Below, one piece after another: positions 8,044-16,344 of a stretch of 56,199 bases of DNA. Each line of letters opens with the position of its first letter. Positions within the stretch are counted from its first letter, which is position 1. The DNA is taken from contig NZ_JBHSRI010000011.1 in the NCBI RefSeq assembly GCF_042658845.1, positions 1-56,199 on the forward strand. Reading direction: 5' to 3'. A model generated the notes under the pieces. That model ran no database searches. It saw only the letters and a program-made list of their open reading frames with translations, and was not told the DNA's origin. Position numbers and translations under genes: made by a program. The DNA is from Paenisporosarcina macmurdoensis (GTDB lineage: Bacteria; Bacillota; Bacilli; Bacillales_A; Planococcaceae).

Positions 8044-8072
8044 ATCATACCAACTACTGACAAATCCGTCAA
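8044..8072 (-). promoter_or_regulatory. Sigma-A promoter of abrB
   Basis: On the - strand TTGACG (8067-8072), a 17-base spacer and TATGAT (8044-8049). One mismatch to consensus in each hexamer; the leader to the ATG is about 60 bases. Confidence 0.85.
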
Positions 8073-8246
8073 TAATTATTCTTGCCAATTGAAAGTAATA
8101 TTTGTTAAAATTATGATATTTTATAGATAATTTATAATATATTTGATTCTATTATTAAAATATGTCTATTGAATGGCAAAAAATGAAAATAAATGGGAGA
8201 AATTTAACGCGAATATTATTCGACATTTTTCGCTAACCTTCTATCA

Positions 8247-8275
8247 TTGAAACAAAAGAAAGACTCAGATAGAAT
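8247..8275 (+). promoter_or_regulatory. Likely sigma-A promoter of metS
   Basis: TTGAAA (8247-8252), 17-base spacer, TAGAAT (8270-8275), 38 bases before the metS start. The leader is too short for a T-box. A further TGTCGAA-type box on the - strand (8219-8225) lies just upstream of this promoter. Apart from these sites the 337-base abrB-metS gap is AT-rich with nothing else recognised. Confidence 0.7.
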
Positions 8276-8313
8276 AGAATTACTACTTTATAGGAACGAA
8301 AGGGCGAATCTAC

Positions 8314-10275
8314 GTGAACAACCAAAAAAATTCATTTTATATTACGACTCCTATTTATTATCCAAGTGGAAAATTCCATATTGGAACAGCTTATACAACT
8401 GTAGCTTCAGATGCTATGGCTCGATACAAGCGATTACGTGGATTTGACGTTCATTTTTTAACAGGAATGGATGAGCATGGTCAAAAGATTCAAGAAAAAG
8501 CTCAAGAAGCGGGGAAAGACCCGCAGTCCTATGTAGATGAAATTGCAGAAGCTGCCAAACAAGTTTGGGAATTAATGGACATTTCATATGACGATTTTAT
8601 TCAAACTACTGAACAACGTCATAAAGATGGCGTGGAAAAGATTTTCCAACTGTTTTTAGATAACGGTGACATTTATAAAGGCGAATACGAAGGGTGGTAC
8701 TGTACACCTTGTGAATCTTATTTCACAGAAAGCCAATTAGACGATGGCAAATGTCCAGACTGTGGACGTCAAGTAAACAAAGTCAAAGAAGAATCGTATT
8801 TCTTCAATATGAAGAAGTATGCAGATCGATTGGTTAAATATTATGATGAGCACTTAGAATTTATAGAACCTGAATCTAGAAAAAATGAAATGATTAACAA
8901 CTTCATCAAACCAGGGTTAGAAGATTTGTCTGTGTCACGTACTTCATTTGATTGGGGAATTCGAGTGCCAGGCGATGCAAAACACGTTATTTATGTGTGG
9001 GTAGATGCATTATCGAATTACATTACTGCACTTGGGTATAAATCGGATGATGAATCTTTATTCAATAAGTTTTGGCCAGCAGATGTACATGTTGTTGGTA
9101 AAGACATTGTGCGTTTCCATACGATTTACTGGCCAATCTTCTGTATGGCATTGAACTTACCATTACCTAAAAAAGTGTTTGCACACGGCTTTATCATGAT
9201 GAAAGACGGTAAAATGTCGAAGTCTAAAGGCAATGTTGTCACACCAGAACTATTAGTTGATCGTTATGGTTTAGATGCAACTCGTTATTTCTTATTGCGT
9301 GAGCTGCCGTTTGGAGCTGATGGAGTCTTTTCACCAGAATCCTTTGTGGAACGCACGAATTTTGACTTAGCAAATGACTTAGGAAATTTATTGAATCGTA
9401 CTGTTTCAATGATGAACAAGTATTTTGATGGTGTCATTCCAACACAGCATAACGAACCAACTGAATTTGATGAGATATTACATGCTCATGCTAGAGAAGT
9501 GAAGGAAAAGTATGAAACAAATATGGAAAAAATGCAGTTTAGTATCGTCTTAAGTGACTTATGGTCTCTCGTTTCACGCACAAATAAATATATTGACGAG
9601 ACACAACCATGGGTCTTAGCAAAAGAACAATCTGACAAGCCAAAACTGGGCTCAGTTATGTGGAATTTGGCTGAAAGTCTTCGTCAAATTGCCGTTTACT
9701 TGCAACCATTTATGACAAACGCACCGAAGCAGATTGCGCAACAACTTGGTTTAACTCCAGATACATTAACGTGGGAATCTTTAGAAAATACTTCAAGCAT
9801 TGCTATTGGAACAAAAGTTATTGAAAAAGGAATTCCGATTTTCCCAAGACTGGATGTAGAATCTGAAATTGCTTATATTCAAGAACACATGCGTGGTTCA
9901 GTAACAAAAGAAGAGCCAATCATAGTAAAAGAAGAGACGCCTGAAGAAGTACCCGAAATTACAATTGATCAGTTTTTAAATGTAGATTTACGTGTAGCGA
10001 CAGTGACGGCTTGCGAGGCTATGCCAAAAGCAGATAAATTGCTAAAACTTCAATTAGATTTAGGCTACGAGCAGCGCCAAGTAGTTTCTGGTATTGCCAA
10101 AAGTTATAAACCTGAGGAACTAGTGGGACAAAAAGTAATTGTTGTGGCCAACTTAAAACCCGTAAAACTTCGTGGGGAGTTATCTCAAGGGATGATTCTT
10201 GCTGGAGAAAAAGACGGTTACTTGACTCTTGCAACAGTTGATGAAAAGCTTGAAAATGGAGCGAAAGTAAAATAA
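8314..10275 (+). CDS. metS: Methionyl-tRNA synthetase
   Basis: Charges tRNA-Met (initiator and elongator) with methionine. The class I catalytic core shows the HIGH-type motif FHIGTAY (His at about residue 22) and KMSKS at about residues 300-304. A zinc knuckle lies between (CTPC and CPDC). The anticodon-binding helical domain follows (about 390-520), and the last 110 residues are an EMAPII/Trbp111-type tRNA-binding domain (VDLRVATV, LKLQLDLG, QVVSGIAKSY). The 653-residue length fits the dimeric Bacillus form. It starts at GTG 8314 after a modest binding site (GAACGAAAGGG). Confidence 0.97.
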   Translation: MNNQKNSFYITTPIYYPSGKFHIGTAYTTVASDAMARYKRLRGFDVHFLTGMDEHGQKIQEKAQEAGKDPQSYVDEIAEAAKQVWELMDISYDDFIQTTEQRHKDGVEKIFQLFLDNGDIYKGEYEGWYCTPCESYFTESQLDDGKCPDCGRQVNKVKEESYFFNMKKYADRLVKYYDEHLEFIEPESRKNEMINNFIKPGLEDLSVSRTSFDWGIRVPGDAKHVIYVWVDALSNYITALGYKSDDESLFNKFWPADVHVVGKDIVRFHTIYWPIFCMALNLPLPKKVFAHGFIMMKDGKMSKSKGNVVTPELLVDRYGLDATRYFLLRELPFGADGVFSPESFVERTNFDLANDLGNLLNRTVSMMNKYFDGVIPTQHNEPTEFDEILHAHAREVKEKYETNMEKMQFSIVLSDLWSLVSRTNKYIDETQPWVLAKEQSDKPKLGSVMWNLAESLRQIAVYLQPFMTNAPKQIAQQLGLTPDTLTWESLENTSSIAIGTKVIEKGIPIFPRLDVESEIAYIQEHMRGSVTKEEPIIVKEETPEEVPEITIDQFLNVDLRVATVTACEAMPKADKLLKLQLDLGYEQRQVVSGIAKSYKPEELVGQKVIVVANLKPVKLRGELSQGMILAGEKDGYLTLATVDEKLENGAKVK

Positions 10276-10284
10276 AAACCTTCT

Positions 10285-10324
10285 AATAAGCCTGTTTAGC
10301 ATCCGCTGAGCAGGCTTATTTCTT
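10285..10324 (+). terminator. Terminator after metS
   Basis: AATAAGCCTG/CAGGCTTATT 10-bp stem with short T-rich tail, ten bases after the stop. Confidence 0.8.
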
Positions 10325-10525
10325 GTTATAAAGAATCTTAACATGTTATTCTTTAGGGCAATTGTATGATGACGATGCTGTTTTTTAGAAAGAGTATTAT
10401 TATAATTAGGGCAATTGAACTGATTGACATATAAAAAACATGACTTTGTCATCAAATTGTTACAACCGTGAGATGTTAGGAATCCGAATAATAACTAAAA
10501 TAGATAATATGTGAGGCGATTGTAG

Positions 10526-11296
10526 ATGTATATAGATACACATGTTCATTTAAATGCAGATCAATATGACGAAGATATAAAAGAAGTAATAGATAGAGCT
10601 CTAAAAGCAAAAGTAGAGCATATGGTAGTTGTAGGATTTGATCGTAAAACGATAAAACGAGCAATCTCATTAGCAGAACAATATGAATTTATTTATGCCG
10701 TTGTAGGATGGCATCCTGTTGATGCGATTGATTGTACAGACGAAGATTTACTATGGATTGAAGAGTTAGCTGCACATCCGAAAGTTGTAGCAATTGGTGA
10801 AACCGGACTGGATTATCACTGGGACAAATCCCCGCATGATGTACAACAAGAGTTATTTAGGAAGCAAATTCGTTTAGCACAAAAAGTCGACTTACCCATC
10901 GTCATCCACAATCGAGATGCTACGGAAGACGTCGTTCGTATTTTACAAGAAGAACATGCCGAGAAAACGGGCGGAGTCATGCATTGTTATGGCGGCAGTG
11001 TCGAAACTGCACAAATTTGCATCGACTTAAATTTCATGATTTCACTAGGAGGTCCAGTGACATTTAAAAATGCGAAGAAGCCTAAAGAAGTGGCCACTGA
11101 GATACCATTAGATTACTTAATGATTGAAACGGATGCTCCGTATTTAGCTCCTCACCCGCACAGAGGGAAACGTAATGAACCAGCACTTGTTGTACTAGTA
11201 GCGGAAGAAATTGCCCGATTGAAAAACATCACAGTTGAAGAAGTAGCAAAAGCGACAACTGACAATGCGATGAAATTTTATGGAATTCCTGTATAA
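10526..11296 (+). CDS. yabD: TatD-family metal-dependent hydrolase (YabD)
   Basis: A 256-residue TIM-barrel amidohydrolase of the TatD DNase family, which in studied members acts as a Mg-dependent 3'-5' exonuclease; substrate here is inferred. The metal ligands are seen in order: DTHVHLN (residues 4-10), the glutamate in AIGETGLDYH, the histidines in PIVIHNRDA and GVMHCYGG, and the aspartate in MIETDAPYLAPHPHRG. Its place after metS and before yabE-rnmV-ksgA is the conserved one. ATG 10526 follows GTGAGGCG. The 250-base gap upstream holds two AGGGCAATTG direct repeats (10352 and 10407) and no gene. Confidence 0.95.
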   Translation: MYIDTHVHLNADQYDEDIKEVIDRALKAKVEHMVVVGFDRKTIKRAISLAEQYEFIYAVVGWHPVDAIDCTDEDLLWIEELAAHPKVVAIGETGLDYHWDKSPHDVQQELFRKQIRLAQKVDLPIVIHNRDATEDVVRILQEEHAEKTGGVMHCYGGSVETAQICIDLNFMISLGGPVTFKNAKKPKEVATEIPLDYLMIETDAPYLAPHPHRGKRNEPALVVLVAEEIARLKNITVEEVAKATTDNAMKFYGIPV

Positions 11297-11302
11297 AATA
11301 TG

Positions 11303-11339
11303 GTCTCCTATCCAATACTTGGATATTAAGACTTTTTTC
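11303..11339 (+). terminator. Terminator after yabD
   Basis: GTCT...ATCCAA TAC TTGGAT...AGAC stem followed by six T; it ends 30 bases before the strong yabE promoter. Confidence 0.8.
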
Positions 11340-11369
11340 AGCCAGAATAATTAGACTAATCCCGAATGG

Positions 11370-11398
11370 TTGACAGTCATTTTTGTAATCTATATAAT
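11370..11398 (+). promoter_or_regulatory. Consensus sigma-A promoter of yabE
   Basis: TTGACA (11370-11375), 17 bases, TATAAT (11393-11398): exact match to the sigma-A consensus, 27 bases before the yabE start. It rules out starts further upstream in the same frame. Confidence 0.9.
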
Positions 11399-11425
11399 CA
11401 CACGAGTGATAAGGAGGCGTTTTTC

Positions 11426-12691
11426 ATGTCAAATAATACCATGAAAACCCTGTTCACCTCATTGAGGAACAAACAAACAGGAATTGCAGTAATTGCAGTT
11501 ATCTTGTTTATTTCAGTACTATCAGCCGTTCTTTTCGTTGGAACGAAAAAAACTGTCGCTTTGACGGTTAATGGTAAACAACAAGAAATTCATACCCATG
11601 CAGATACAGTCAGAGATTTATTAAGTGAACAAAACGTTCAATTCTCTGATGCTGATTTAGTAGTACCCTCATTGAACACATCGATTGAAAATGGAATTGC
11701 GGTCGAGTGGGAACAGGCAAAGAAAATGACGATTACAGTTGATGGGGAAGAACAAACCATCCACACAACTTCAGATCAAGTAAGTGAAGTTTTAGCAGAG
11801 GCTAAAATTAATGTGACTGAGCATGATAAGTTATTACCTGAGCTAAATGCAAAGGTTGGATCTGATTCGAATATTAATATTGAAAAAGCGTTTCAAGTTA
11901 CGCTTATAGATGGTGTTAATGAAAAGAAAATTTGGTCCACTTCGACTACGGTCGCTGACTTTTTAAACCAACAAGCGATTAAAATGAATGAATTAGATCG
12001 TGTCGAGCAAAGAATGGAAGATGTATTGATTCCAAACGCTGTTATACAAGTCGTTCGAATAGAAAAAGTCACCGATGTAGTGGAAGCAACAACTAATTTC
12101 GCTGTAGAAACACGAAAAGATAAAGATTTGCTTAAGGGCAAAGAAAAAGTGGTCCAAGAAGGTAAAAAAGGACTAATTAAACGTACGTATGAAACGATTT
12201 CTAAGAATGGCAAGCCTGCACTTCGTATTTTAAAGAGTGAAAAAGTAGTAAATGTCCCTACTAAGAAAGTCATAGCTGTAGGAACTAAAGTCATAACAGC
12301 TAGCGTTTCGCGTGGTGCAACAAGTTCTAAAGATACAACTTCACCAGCTACAGTTAAAGCTAAAACTTCAACTTCTAATTCGTCAGCTGCCCCATCAGGT
12401 GGGAAAGAGTTTTATGTGTCAGCGACGGCATATACGGCGCACTGTAATGGTTGTTCAGGTATTACGGCCACAGGTATTAATCTTCGTTCAAATCCAGAAT
12501 TAAAAGTGATTGCGGTAGATCCTAGTGTTATTCCGCTTGGCTCTAAGGTTTGGGTAGAAGGCTATGGTTATGCTGTTGCTGGCGATACTGGTGGAGCGAT
12601 TAAAGGAATGAAAATTGACTTGTTTATGCCAAATACGGATCAAGCCTTTGGATTTGGTCGCAAACAAGTTAGAGTCAAAGTGCTAAACTAA
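11426..12691 (+). CDS. yabE: Cell-wall protein YabE: ubiquitin-like (DUF348), G5 and 3D domains
   Basis: Exported cell-wall protein of the RpfB/YabE/YocH class; probably a peptidoglycan-modifying enzyme of lytic transglycosylase type, judged from its 3D domain. From ATG 11426 (after AAGGAGGCG) it has 421 residues: a membrane anchor or signal at about 18-39, three DUF348 repeats (about 42-85, 95-138, 148-190, each with VTVNG/TVDG-like openings and a DLL/EVL/DFL turn), a G5 domain (about 205-280), a Ser/Thr/Lys-rich linker (about 290-325) and the C-terminal 3D domain with ATAYTAH, AVDPSVIPLGSKV, GDTGGAIKG and KIDLFM holding the three aspartates. It has its own consensus promoter and terminator. 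Confidence 0.94.
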   Translation: MSNNTMKTLFTSLRNKQTGIAVIAVILFISVLSAVLFVGTKKTVALTVNGKQQEIHTHADTVRDLLSEQNVQFSDADLVVPSLNTSIENGIAVEWEQAKKMTITVDGEEQTIHTTSDQVSEVLAEAKINVTEHDKLLPELNAKVGSDSNINIEKAFQVTLIDGVNEKKIWSTSTTVADFLNQQAIKMNELDRVEQRMEDVLIPNAVIQVVRIEKVTDVVEATTNFAVETRKDKDLLKGKEKVVQEGKKGLIKRTYETISKNGKPALRILKSEKVVNVPTKKVIAVGTKVITASVSRGATSSKDTTSPATVKAKTSTSNSSAAPSGGKEFYVSATAYTAHCNGCSGITATGINLRSNPELKVIAVDPSVIPLGSKVWVEGYGYAVAGDTGGAIKGMKIDLFMPNTDQAFGFGRKQVRVKVLN

Positions 12692-12700
12692 TTCAAGCTA

Positions 12701-12732
12701 AGCTTTCCCTTACATTTCGGGAAGGCTTTTTG
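12701..12732 (+). terminator. Terminator after yabE
   Basis: AGCTTTCCC and GGGAAGGCT form the stem (one G-U), followed by TTTTTG. Confidence 0.85.
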
Positions 12733-12873
12733 TCTTTACATAAGAAAAATAGAATGTGTGAACTTAAGCGTTTCCGCCTCGCTAGAATTGGCTGCTCAGC
12801 TTTTCTGTGTATACATAAAGTCTTGGCGCAAGTAGAATAGTTACAGAACCATTTGGAAAAGAGGCATTGAATC

Positions 12874-13437
12874 GTGTTTATTGAAGAGGTTATTGTGGTG
12901 GAAGGAAAAGATGATACGACAGCTATTAAACGTGCTGTTCGAGCAGATACTATCGAAACAAATGGATCTGCTATATCGGCAGAAACTATTCGTCGAATCC
13001 AGCATGCTCAGAACAAAAGAGGCGTTATCGTATTTACGGACCCCGACTACCCAGGACGACGGATTCGTGCCATTATTGAGGATCAAGTGCAAGGTGTCAA
13101 GCACGCATTTTTATCAAAAGAAAAAACCATTGCTAAAAATGGCAAAGGTTTAGGAATTGAGCATGCTGCGGATGAAGATATTCGCTCAGCACTACAAAAT
13201 GTCTACACACCTAGAAACCCATTAAATCAGACTGAAGAAATTTCACTTCACATATTGATGAAATCAAAATTGATTGGTCACCCTGACTCAAAAATGCGTC
13301 GTGATCGACTCGGTGAATTATTACAAATTGGCTATACTAATGGCAAGCAACTTCAAAAAAGATTATCAATGTTCCAAATTGAAATCGAGCAATTTGAAAA
13401 AGCCTTAGCACAACTGGACCAGGAGGATCTTACATGA
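12874..13437 (+). CDS. rnmV: Ribonuclease M5 (5S rRNA maturation)
   Basis: Cleaves both strands of the 5S rRNA precursor near its mature ends in low-GC Gram-positives, assisted by ribosomal protein L18. The N-terminal half is a TOPRIM domain: the metal-binding glutamate in VIVVEGKDDTTA (about 6-17) and the DPDYPG motif (about residues 56-61) are both present. The 187-residue length is standard. It starts at GTG 12874 after GAAAAGAGG and its stop overlaps the ksgA ATG by four bases, the conserved rnmV-ksgA pair. Confidence 0.96.
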   Translation: MFIEEVIVVEGKDDTTAIKRAVRADTIETNGSAISAETIRRIQHAQNKRGVIVFTDPDYPGRRIRAIIEDQVQGVKHAFLSKEKTIAKNGKGLGIEHAADEDIRSALQNVYTPRNPLNQTEEISLHILMKSKLIGHPDSKMRRDRLGELLQIGYTNGKQLQKRLSMFQIEIEQFEKALAQLDQEDLT

Positions 13438-14327
13438 CTAAAGATATTGCAACGCCAAAACGCACACAAGAAATATTAAAAAAATACGGTTTTTCATTTA
13501 AAAAGAGTTTAGGACAAAACTTTTTAATTGACCCGAATGTTCTTCATAACATTGTAAGCCATGCGGATTTAACTGAAGAATCGGCAGCTATTGAAATTGG
13601 ACCAGGAATCGGTGCATTAACGGAGCATTTAGCACGGAAAGCAGGTCATGTAGTTGCGTTTGAAATTGATCAACGCCTTTTACCTGTCCTTGAAGATACA
13701 CTTTCACCATACTATAACGTAGAAATTATCCATTCAGATATCTTAAAGGTCAACGTATCAGAGATGATGAAAGAGAAACTGGCCGATTACAAAGATGTTA
13801 TGGTCGTTGCTAACTTACCGTATTATGTAACAACCCCTATATTAACTAAATTGTTAATGGAAAAACTCCCGATCCGCGGAATGATTGTCATGATGCAAAA
13901 AGAAGTGGCAGATCGAATAACGGCAAAACCGAGTACGAAAGCATACGGTTCATTGTCGATTGCTATTCAATATTATATGAAGGCTGAAATTGCCATGATG
14001 GTTCCTAAAACTGTATTTATTCCTCAACCAAATGTTGATTCTGCAGTAATTAAATTAACACGTTATGAGACAGCTCCTGTTTCTGTTTTAGACGAGGATT
14101 TTCTATTCTTTGTTTGTCGCTCGTCCTTTGCTCAACGCAGAAAAACAATCATAAACAATCTACAATCCCAACTGCCACACGGGAAAGAGAAGAAAGAATT
14201 GATTTTAGCTGCACTTGCAGAAGCAAGTATCGATCCAACTCGTCGAGGCGAAACTTTAACGATTCAAGAGTTTGGGAACTTAGCGAACTTATTGCTTCCA
14301 AATTTCAAAGAAACACCCGAATTGTAA
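13434..14327 (+). CDS. ksgA: 16S rRNA (adenine(1518/1519)-N6)-dimethyltransferase
   Basis: Dimethylates two adjacent adenosines in the 3' hairpin of 16S rRNA, a late check in 30S assembly. The 297-residue protein shows the family N-terminus KKSLGQNFLIDPNV (about 24-37), SAM motif AIEIGPGIGALTEHLA (about 51-66), acidic motif FEIDQRL and catalytic NLPYYVTTPI (about 128-137). The C-terminal domain has the usual SSFAQRRKT motif. Loss of this enzyme gives kasugamycin resistance. In B. subtilis yabG follows; here the veg promoter comes directly. Confidence 0.97.
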   Translation: MTKDIATPKRTQEILKKYGFSFKKSLGQNFLIDPNVLHNIVSHADLTEESAAIEIGPGIGALTEHLARKAGHVVAFEIDQRLLPVLEDTLSPYYNVEIIHSDILKVNVSEMMKEKLADYKDVMVVANLPYYVTTPILTKLLMEKLPIRGMIVMMQKEVADRITAKPSTKAYGSLSIAIQYYMKAEIAMMVPKTVFIPQPNVDSAVIKLTRYETAPVSVLDEDFLFFVCRSSFAQRRKTIINNLQSQLPHGKEKKELILAALAEASIDPTRRGETLTIQEFGNLANLLLPNFKETPEL

Positions 14328-14379
14328 CAAAAACATCACATTTTTTTTTGAAAAAGAAGAATTATTTGGACGAAATTGA

Positions 14380-14409
14380 TTGACAAGTAGTTTGGTTAAT
14401 TGTTAAAAT
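14380..14409 (+). promoter_or_regulatory. Upstream sigma-A promoter of veg
   Basis: TTGACA (14380-14385), 18 bases, TAAAAT (14404-14409). It stands in tandem with a second promoter at 14421. Confidence 0.65.
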
Positions 14410-14420
14410 GTTTAATTCGG

Positions 14421-14449
14421 TTGACAAATGTTTTTAGCTATGGTATGCT
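14421..14449 (+). promoter_or_regulatory. Proximal sigma-A promoter of veg
   Basis: TTGACA (14421-14426), 17 bases, TATGCT (14444-14449), 26 bases before the veg start. The veg promoter of B. subtilis is a textbook strong vegetative promoter of the same form. Confidence 0.8.
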
Positions 14450-14474
14450 GATGTTTAAGTGAGGTGTAAGCGAA

Positions 14475-14738
14475 ATGCCAAAAACTTTAGCAGATATTAA
14501 GAAGTCTTTAGATTGTCATTTGGGTAAACGTTTGCAATTGAAAGCAAACGGTGGTCGCAAGAAAACGATTGAACGAGCGGGCGTTTTACGTGAAACGTAT
14601 CATGCAGTGTTCGTAGTGGATCTTGATCAGGACGAAAACGCTTTTGAGCGTGTGTCTTACAGCTACACAGATATTTTAACTGAAGCAGTAGAAATTACAA
14701 TTGTTGACGGAATGCAAGAACTTGTAGTCGTCAAATAA
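14475..14738 (+). CDS. veg: Veg protein (biofilm/spore outgrowth)
   Basis: A small, abundant vegetative protein, 87 residues, that in B. subtilis stimulates biofilm formation by antagonising SinR and affects spore germination and outgrowth. Seen here are the conserved start MPKTLADIKKSLDCHLGKRL and the block GGRKKTIERAGVLRETY. No enzyme motif is present; the fold is a small RNA/DNA-binding-like beta barrel. ATG 14475 follows GTGAGGTG. Two stacked promoters and a strong terminator make it a single-gene, highly expressed unit. Confidence 0.95.
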   Translation: MPKTLADIKKSLDCHLGKRLQLKANGGRKKTIERAGVLRETYHAVFVVDLDQDENAFERVSYSYTDILTEAVEITIVDGMQELVVVK

Positions 14739-14771
14739 TCTTACGTATTATTGAACTTATTTTACTTTATT

Positions 14772-14811
14772 AAAAACACTCATGGATGTAATTATCCGTG
14801 AGTGTTTTTTT
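14772..14811 (+). terminator. Terminator after veg
   Basis: AACACTCATGGAT/ATCCGTGAGTGTT stem of 13 pairs (one G-U), A run before and T run after. Its right arm overlaps the possible -35 of the sspF promoter. Confidence 0.92.
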
Positions 14812-14828
14812 GTTTTTAGTACATACTA
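14798..14828 (+). promoter_or_regulatory. Sigma-G-like (forespore) promoter of sspF
   Basis: CATACTA at 14822-14828 matches the sigma-G/F -10 element; GTGAGT at 14798-14803, 18 bases upstream, is a partial match to the -35. Position 30 bases before the sspF start fits, and alpha/beta-type SASP genes are sigma-G-dependent. Confidence 0.5.
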
Positions 14829-14858
14829 CTTTTGTCAGTCCTCATGAGGAGGAAAAAC

Positions 14859-15047
14859 ATGTCACGTAACCGTGTAATGTCAAATCATCTAAAAGAGGAA
14901 ATTGCGAAAGAACTTGGATTTTATGATGTCGTTGAGCGTGACGGTTGGGGAGGCATAACATCTCGTAATGCCGGCAACATGGTAAAGCGAGCGGTTGAAA
15001 TGGCACAAACCGGATTAATGAACGGACAAAATCACTACAAGAAGTAG
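14859..15047 (+). CDS. sspF: Small acid-soluble spore protein SspF (alpha/beta type family)
   Basis: A 62-residue forespore DNA-binding protein of the SASP family that coats spore DNA and protects it. From ATG 14859, six bases after GAGGAGG, it reads MSRNRVMSNHLKEEIAKELG, with the family block ELGFYDVVERDGWGGITSRN and the C-terminal GNMVKRAVEMAQ. The acidic stretch EEIAKELG lies where the germination protease cuts these proteins. In-frame codons extend upstream to 14832 but lack a binding site. The gene ends with two successive TAG codons, and a 42-bp repeat array begins 14 bases later. Confidence 0.94.
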   Translation: MSRNRVMSNHLKEEIAKELGFYDVVERDGWGGITSRNAGNMVKRAVEMAQTGLMNGQNHYKK

Positions 15048-15061
15048 TAGCAATCTTTTCT

Positions 15062-15297
15062 GCGACGAGTAACCGCAGGAGCAATCACTTTGTTCTTGTT
15101 GTTGCGACGAGTAACCGCAGGAGCAAACTCTTTGTTCTTGTTGTTGCGACGAGTAACCGCAGGAGCAAACTCTTTGTTCTTGTTGTTGCGACGAGTAACC
15201 GCAGGAGCAAACTCTTTGTTCTTGTTGTTGCGACGAGTAACCGCAGGAGCAAAATCTTTTTTTCTTTGCAAGTTGCGACGAGTAACGGCAAGAGGAA
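15062..15297. repeat. 42-bp tandem repeat, five near-identical copies plus one diverged
   Basis: The core GCGACGAGTAACCGCAGGAG starts at 15062, 15104, 15146, 15188 and 15230 (period 42), and in altered form at 15274. Copies 2-4 look identical. The period is 14 codons and frames on both strands are open: one reads repeats of APAVTRRNNKNK on the - strand, another RRVTAGANSLFLLL on the + strand. There is no convincing start or binding site for either. The array fills most of the 374-base sspF-ispE gap; a terminator follows at 15315. Confidence 0.93.
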
Positions 15298-15314
15298 GTT
15301 CATACGGGGCTGAC

Positions 15315-15336
15315 AAGGCGGAGAAATCCGCCTTTT
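15315..15336 (+). terminator. Terminator between the sspF repeat array and ispE
   Basis: AAGGCGGA/TCCGCCTT 8-bp stem, GAAA loop, T-rich tail. Confidence 0.8.
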
Positions 15337-15421
15337 ATTGTGTTCATTTCTTCAACCTTTTCATCATCATAAGCTGTGGTAAAATAGGGAACAGCAATAA
15401 ACAGATAAAGGAGGCATTTTT

Positions 15422-16288
15422 ATGCTTTATGTGAAAGCGCCCGCAAAAATCAATCTGACACTGGATGTCCTACACAAAAGACCGGATGGATACCATGAAG
15501 TCGAAATGATTATGACAACGGTGGATTTAGCAGATCGAATTGGATTAGAACGGCGTACAGATGGTCAAATCCGCATCATTTCAGCAGACCGCTATGTTCC
15601 AGACGACCATCGAAACTTAGCCTATCAAGCGGCAAGATTATTAAGAGATACATATGGGATTAAAGAAGGTGTAACCATTACATTAGAGAAAAAAATTCCT
15701 GTCGCTGCTGGCCTTGCTGGCGGAAGTAGTGATGCAGCTGCAACGTTAAAGGGATTAAATTATTTATGGGATTTAAAGTTAACGTCTGATCAATTAGCTG
15801 TACACGGTGCTAAAATCGGTTCAGATGTGTCGTTTTGTGTGTACGGGGGAACAGCTCTCGCAACAGGTAGAGGAGAACTTATTCAGGAATTACCTGCACC
15901 ACCAAACTGTTGGATTATTTTAGCTAAACCCTCTATCGGTGTATCGACGGCTGATGTGTATGGTGGCTTAAAAATAAATGAAGTCATTCATCCGAAAACG
16001 AAAGACATGATCCGTGCGATTCACGAGAAAGATTATGAATTAATGTGTGAGGCGATGGGGAATGCTTTAGAAGCTGTAACTTTAAAATTGCATCCTGAAG
16101 TCTCGATGATTAAGGAACAAATGATGAAATTTGGGGCAGACGCAGTATTAATGAGCGGAAGTGGTCCCACCGTATTCGGGATTGTCCAACATGAATCGAG
16201 AGTAAACCGAATCTATAATGGCTTACGTGGTTTTTGTGACGAAGTTTATGCGGTAAGATTGTTAGGAGAACGGGATCCACTTGCCTAA
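15422..16288 (+). CDS. ispE: 4-diphosphocytidyl-2-C-methyl-D-erythritol kinase
   Basis: ATP-dependent kinase of the methylerythritol phosphate pathway to isoprenoids (needed for undecaprenyl phosphate, quinones). A GHMP kinase of 288 residues, the usual length: N-terminal KAPAKINLTLDVLHKRPDGYHE (conserved Lys and Asp), the ATP-binding glycine loop PVAAGLAGGSSDAAATL (about 94-110) and the C-terminal MSGSGPTVFGI. ATG 15422 follows AAAGGAGGC. Followed after 56 bases by purR, as in B. subtilis. Confidence 0.96.
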   Translation: MLYVKAPAKINLTLDVLHKRPDGYHEVEMIMTTVDLADRIGLERRTDGQIRIISADRYVPDDHRNLAYQAARLLRDTYGIKEGVTITLEKKIPVAAGLAGGSSDAAATLKGLNYLWDLKLTSDQLAVHGAKIGSDVSFCVYGGTALATGRGELIQELPAPPNCWIILAKPSIGVSTADVYGGLKINEVIHPKTKDMIRAIHEKDYELMCEAMGNALEAVTLKLHPEVSMIKEQMMKFGADAVLMSGSGPTVFGIVQHESRVNRIYNGLRGFCDEVYAVRLLGERDPLA

Positions 16289-16344
16289 AACCGTATATTT
16301 GTTTAAACTTACGTATAAATCATTCGTGTTTAGGAGTGTGACCG

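Noticed and set aside
7977..8313. T-box or riboswitch in front of metS
   Set aside because: The promoter lies 38 bases before the start, leaving no space, and no T-box or S-box core is present.
15062..15297. CRISPR-like array
   Set aside because: Repeats are head to tail with no unique spacers, and no cas genes lie nearby.
15035..15316. Open frames on both strands across the 42-bp array (up to 114 codons)
   Set aside because: Low-complexity repeats, no binding site, and no sign of selection for one frame. Kept as a repeat, not a gene.
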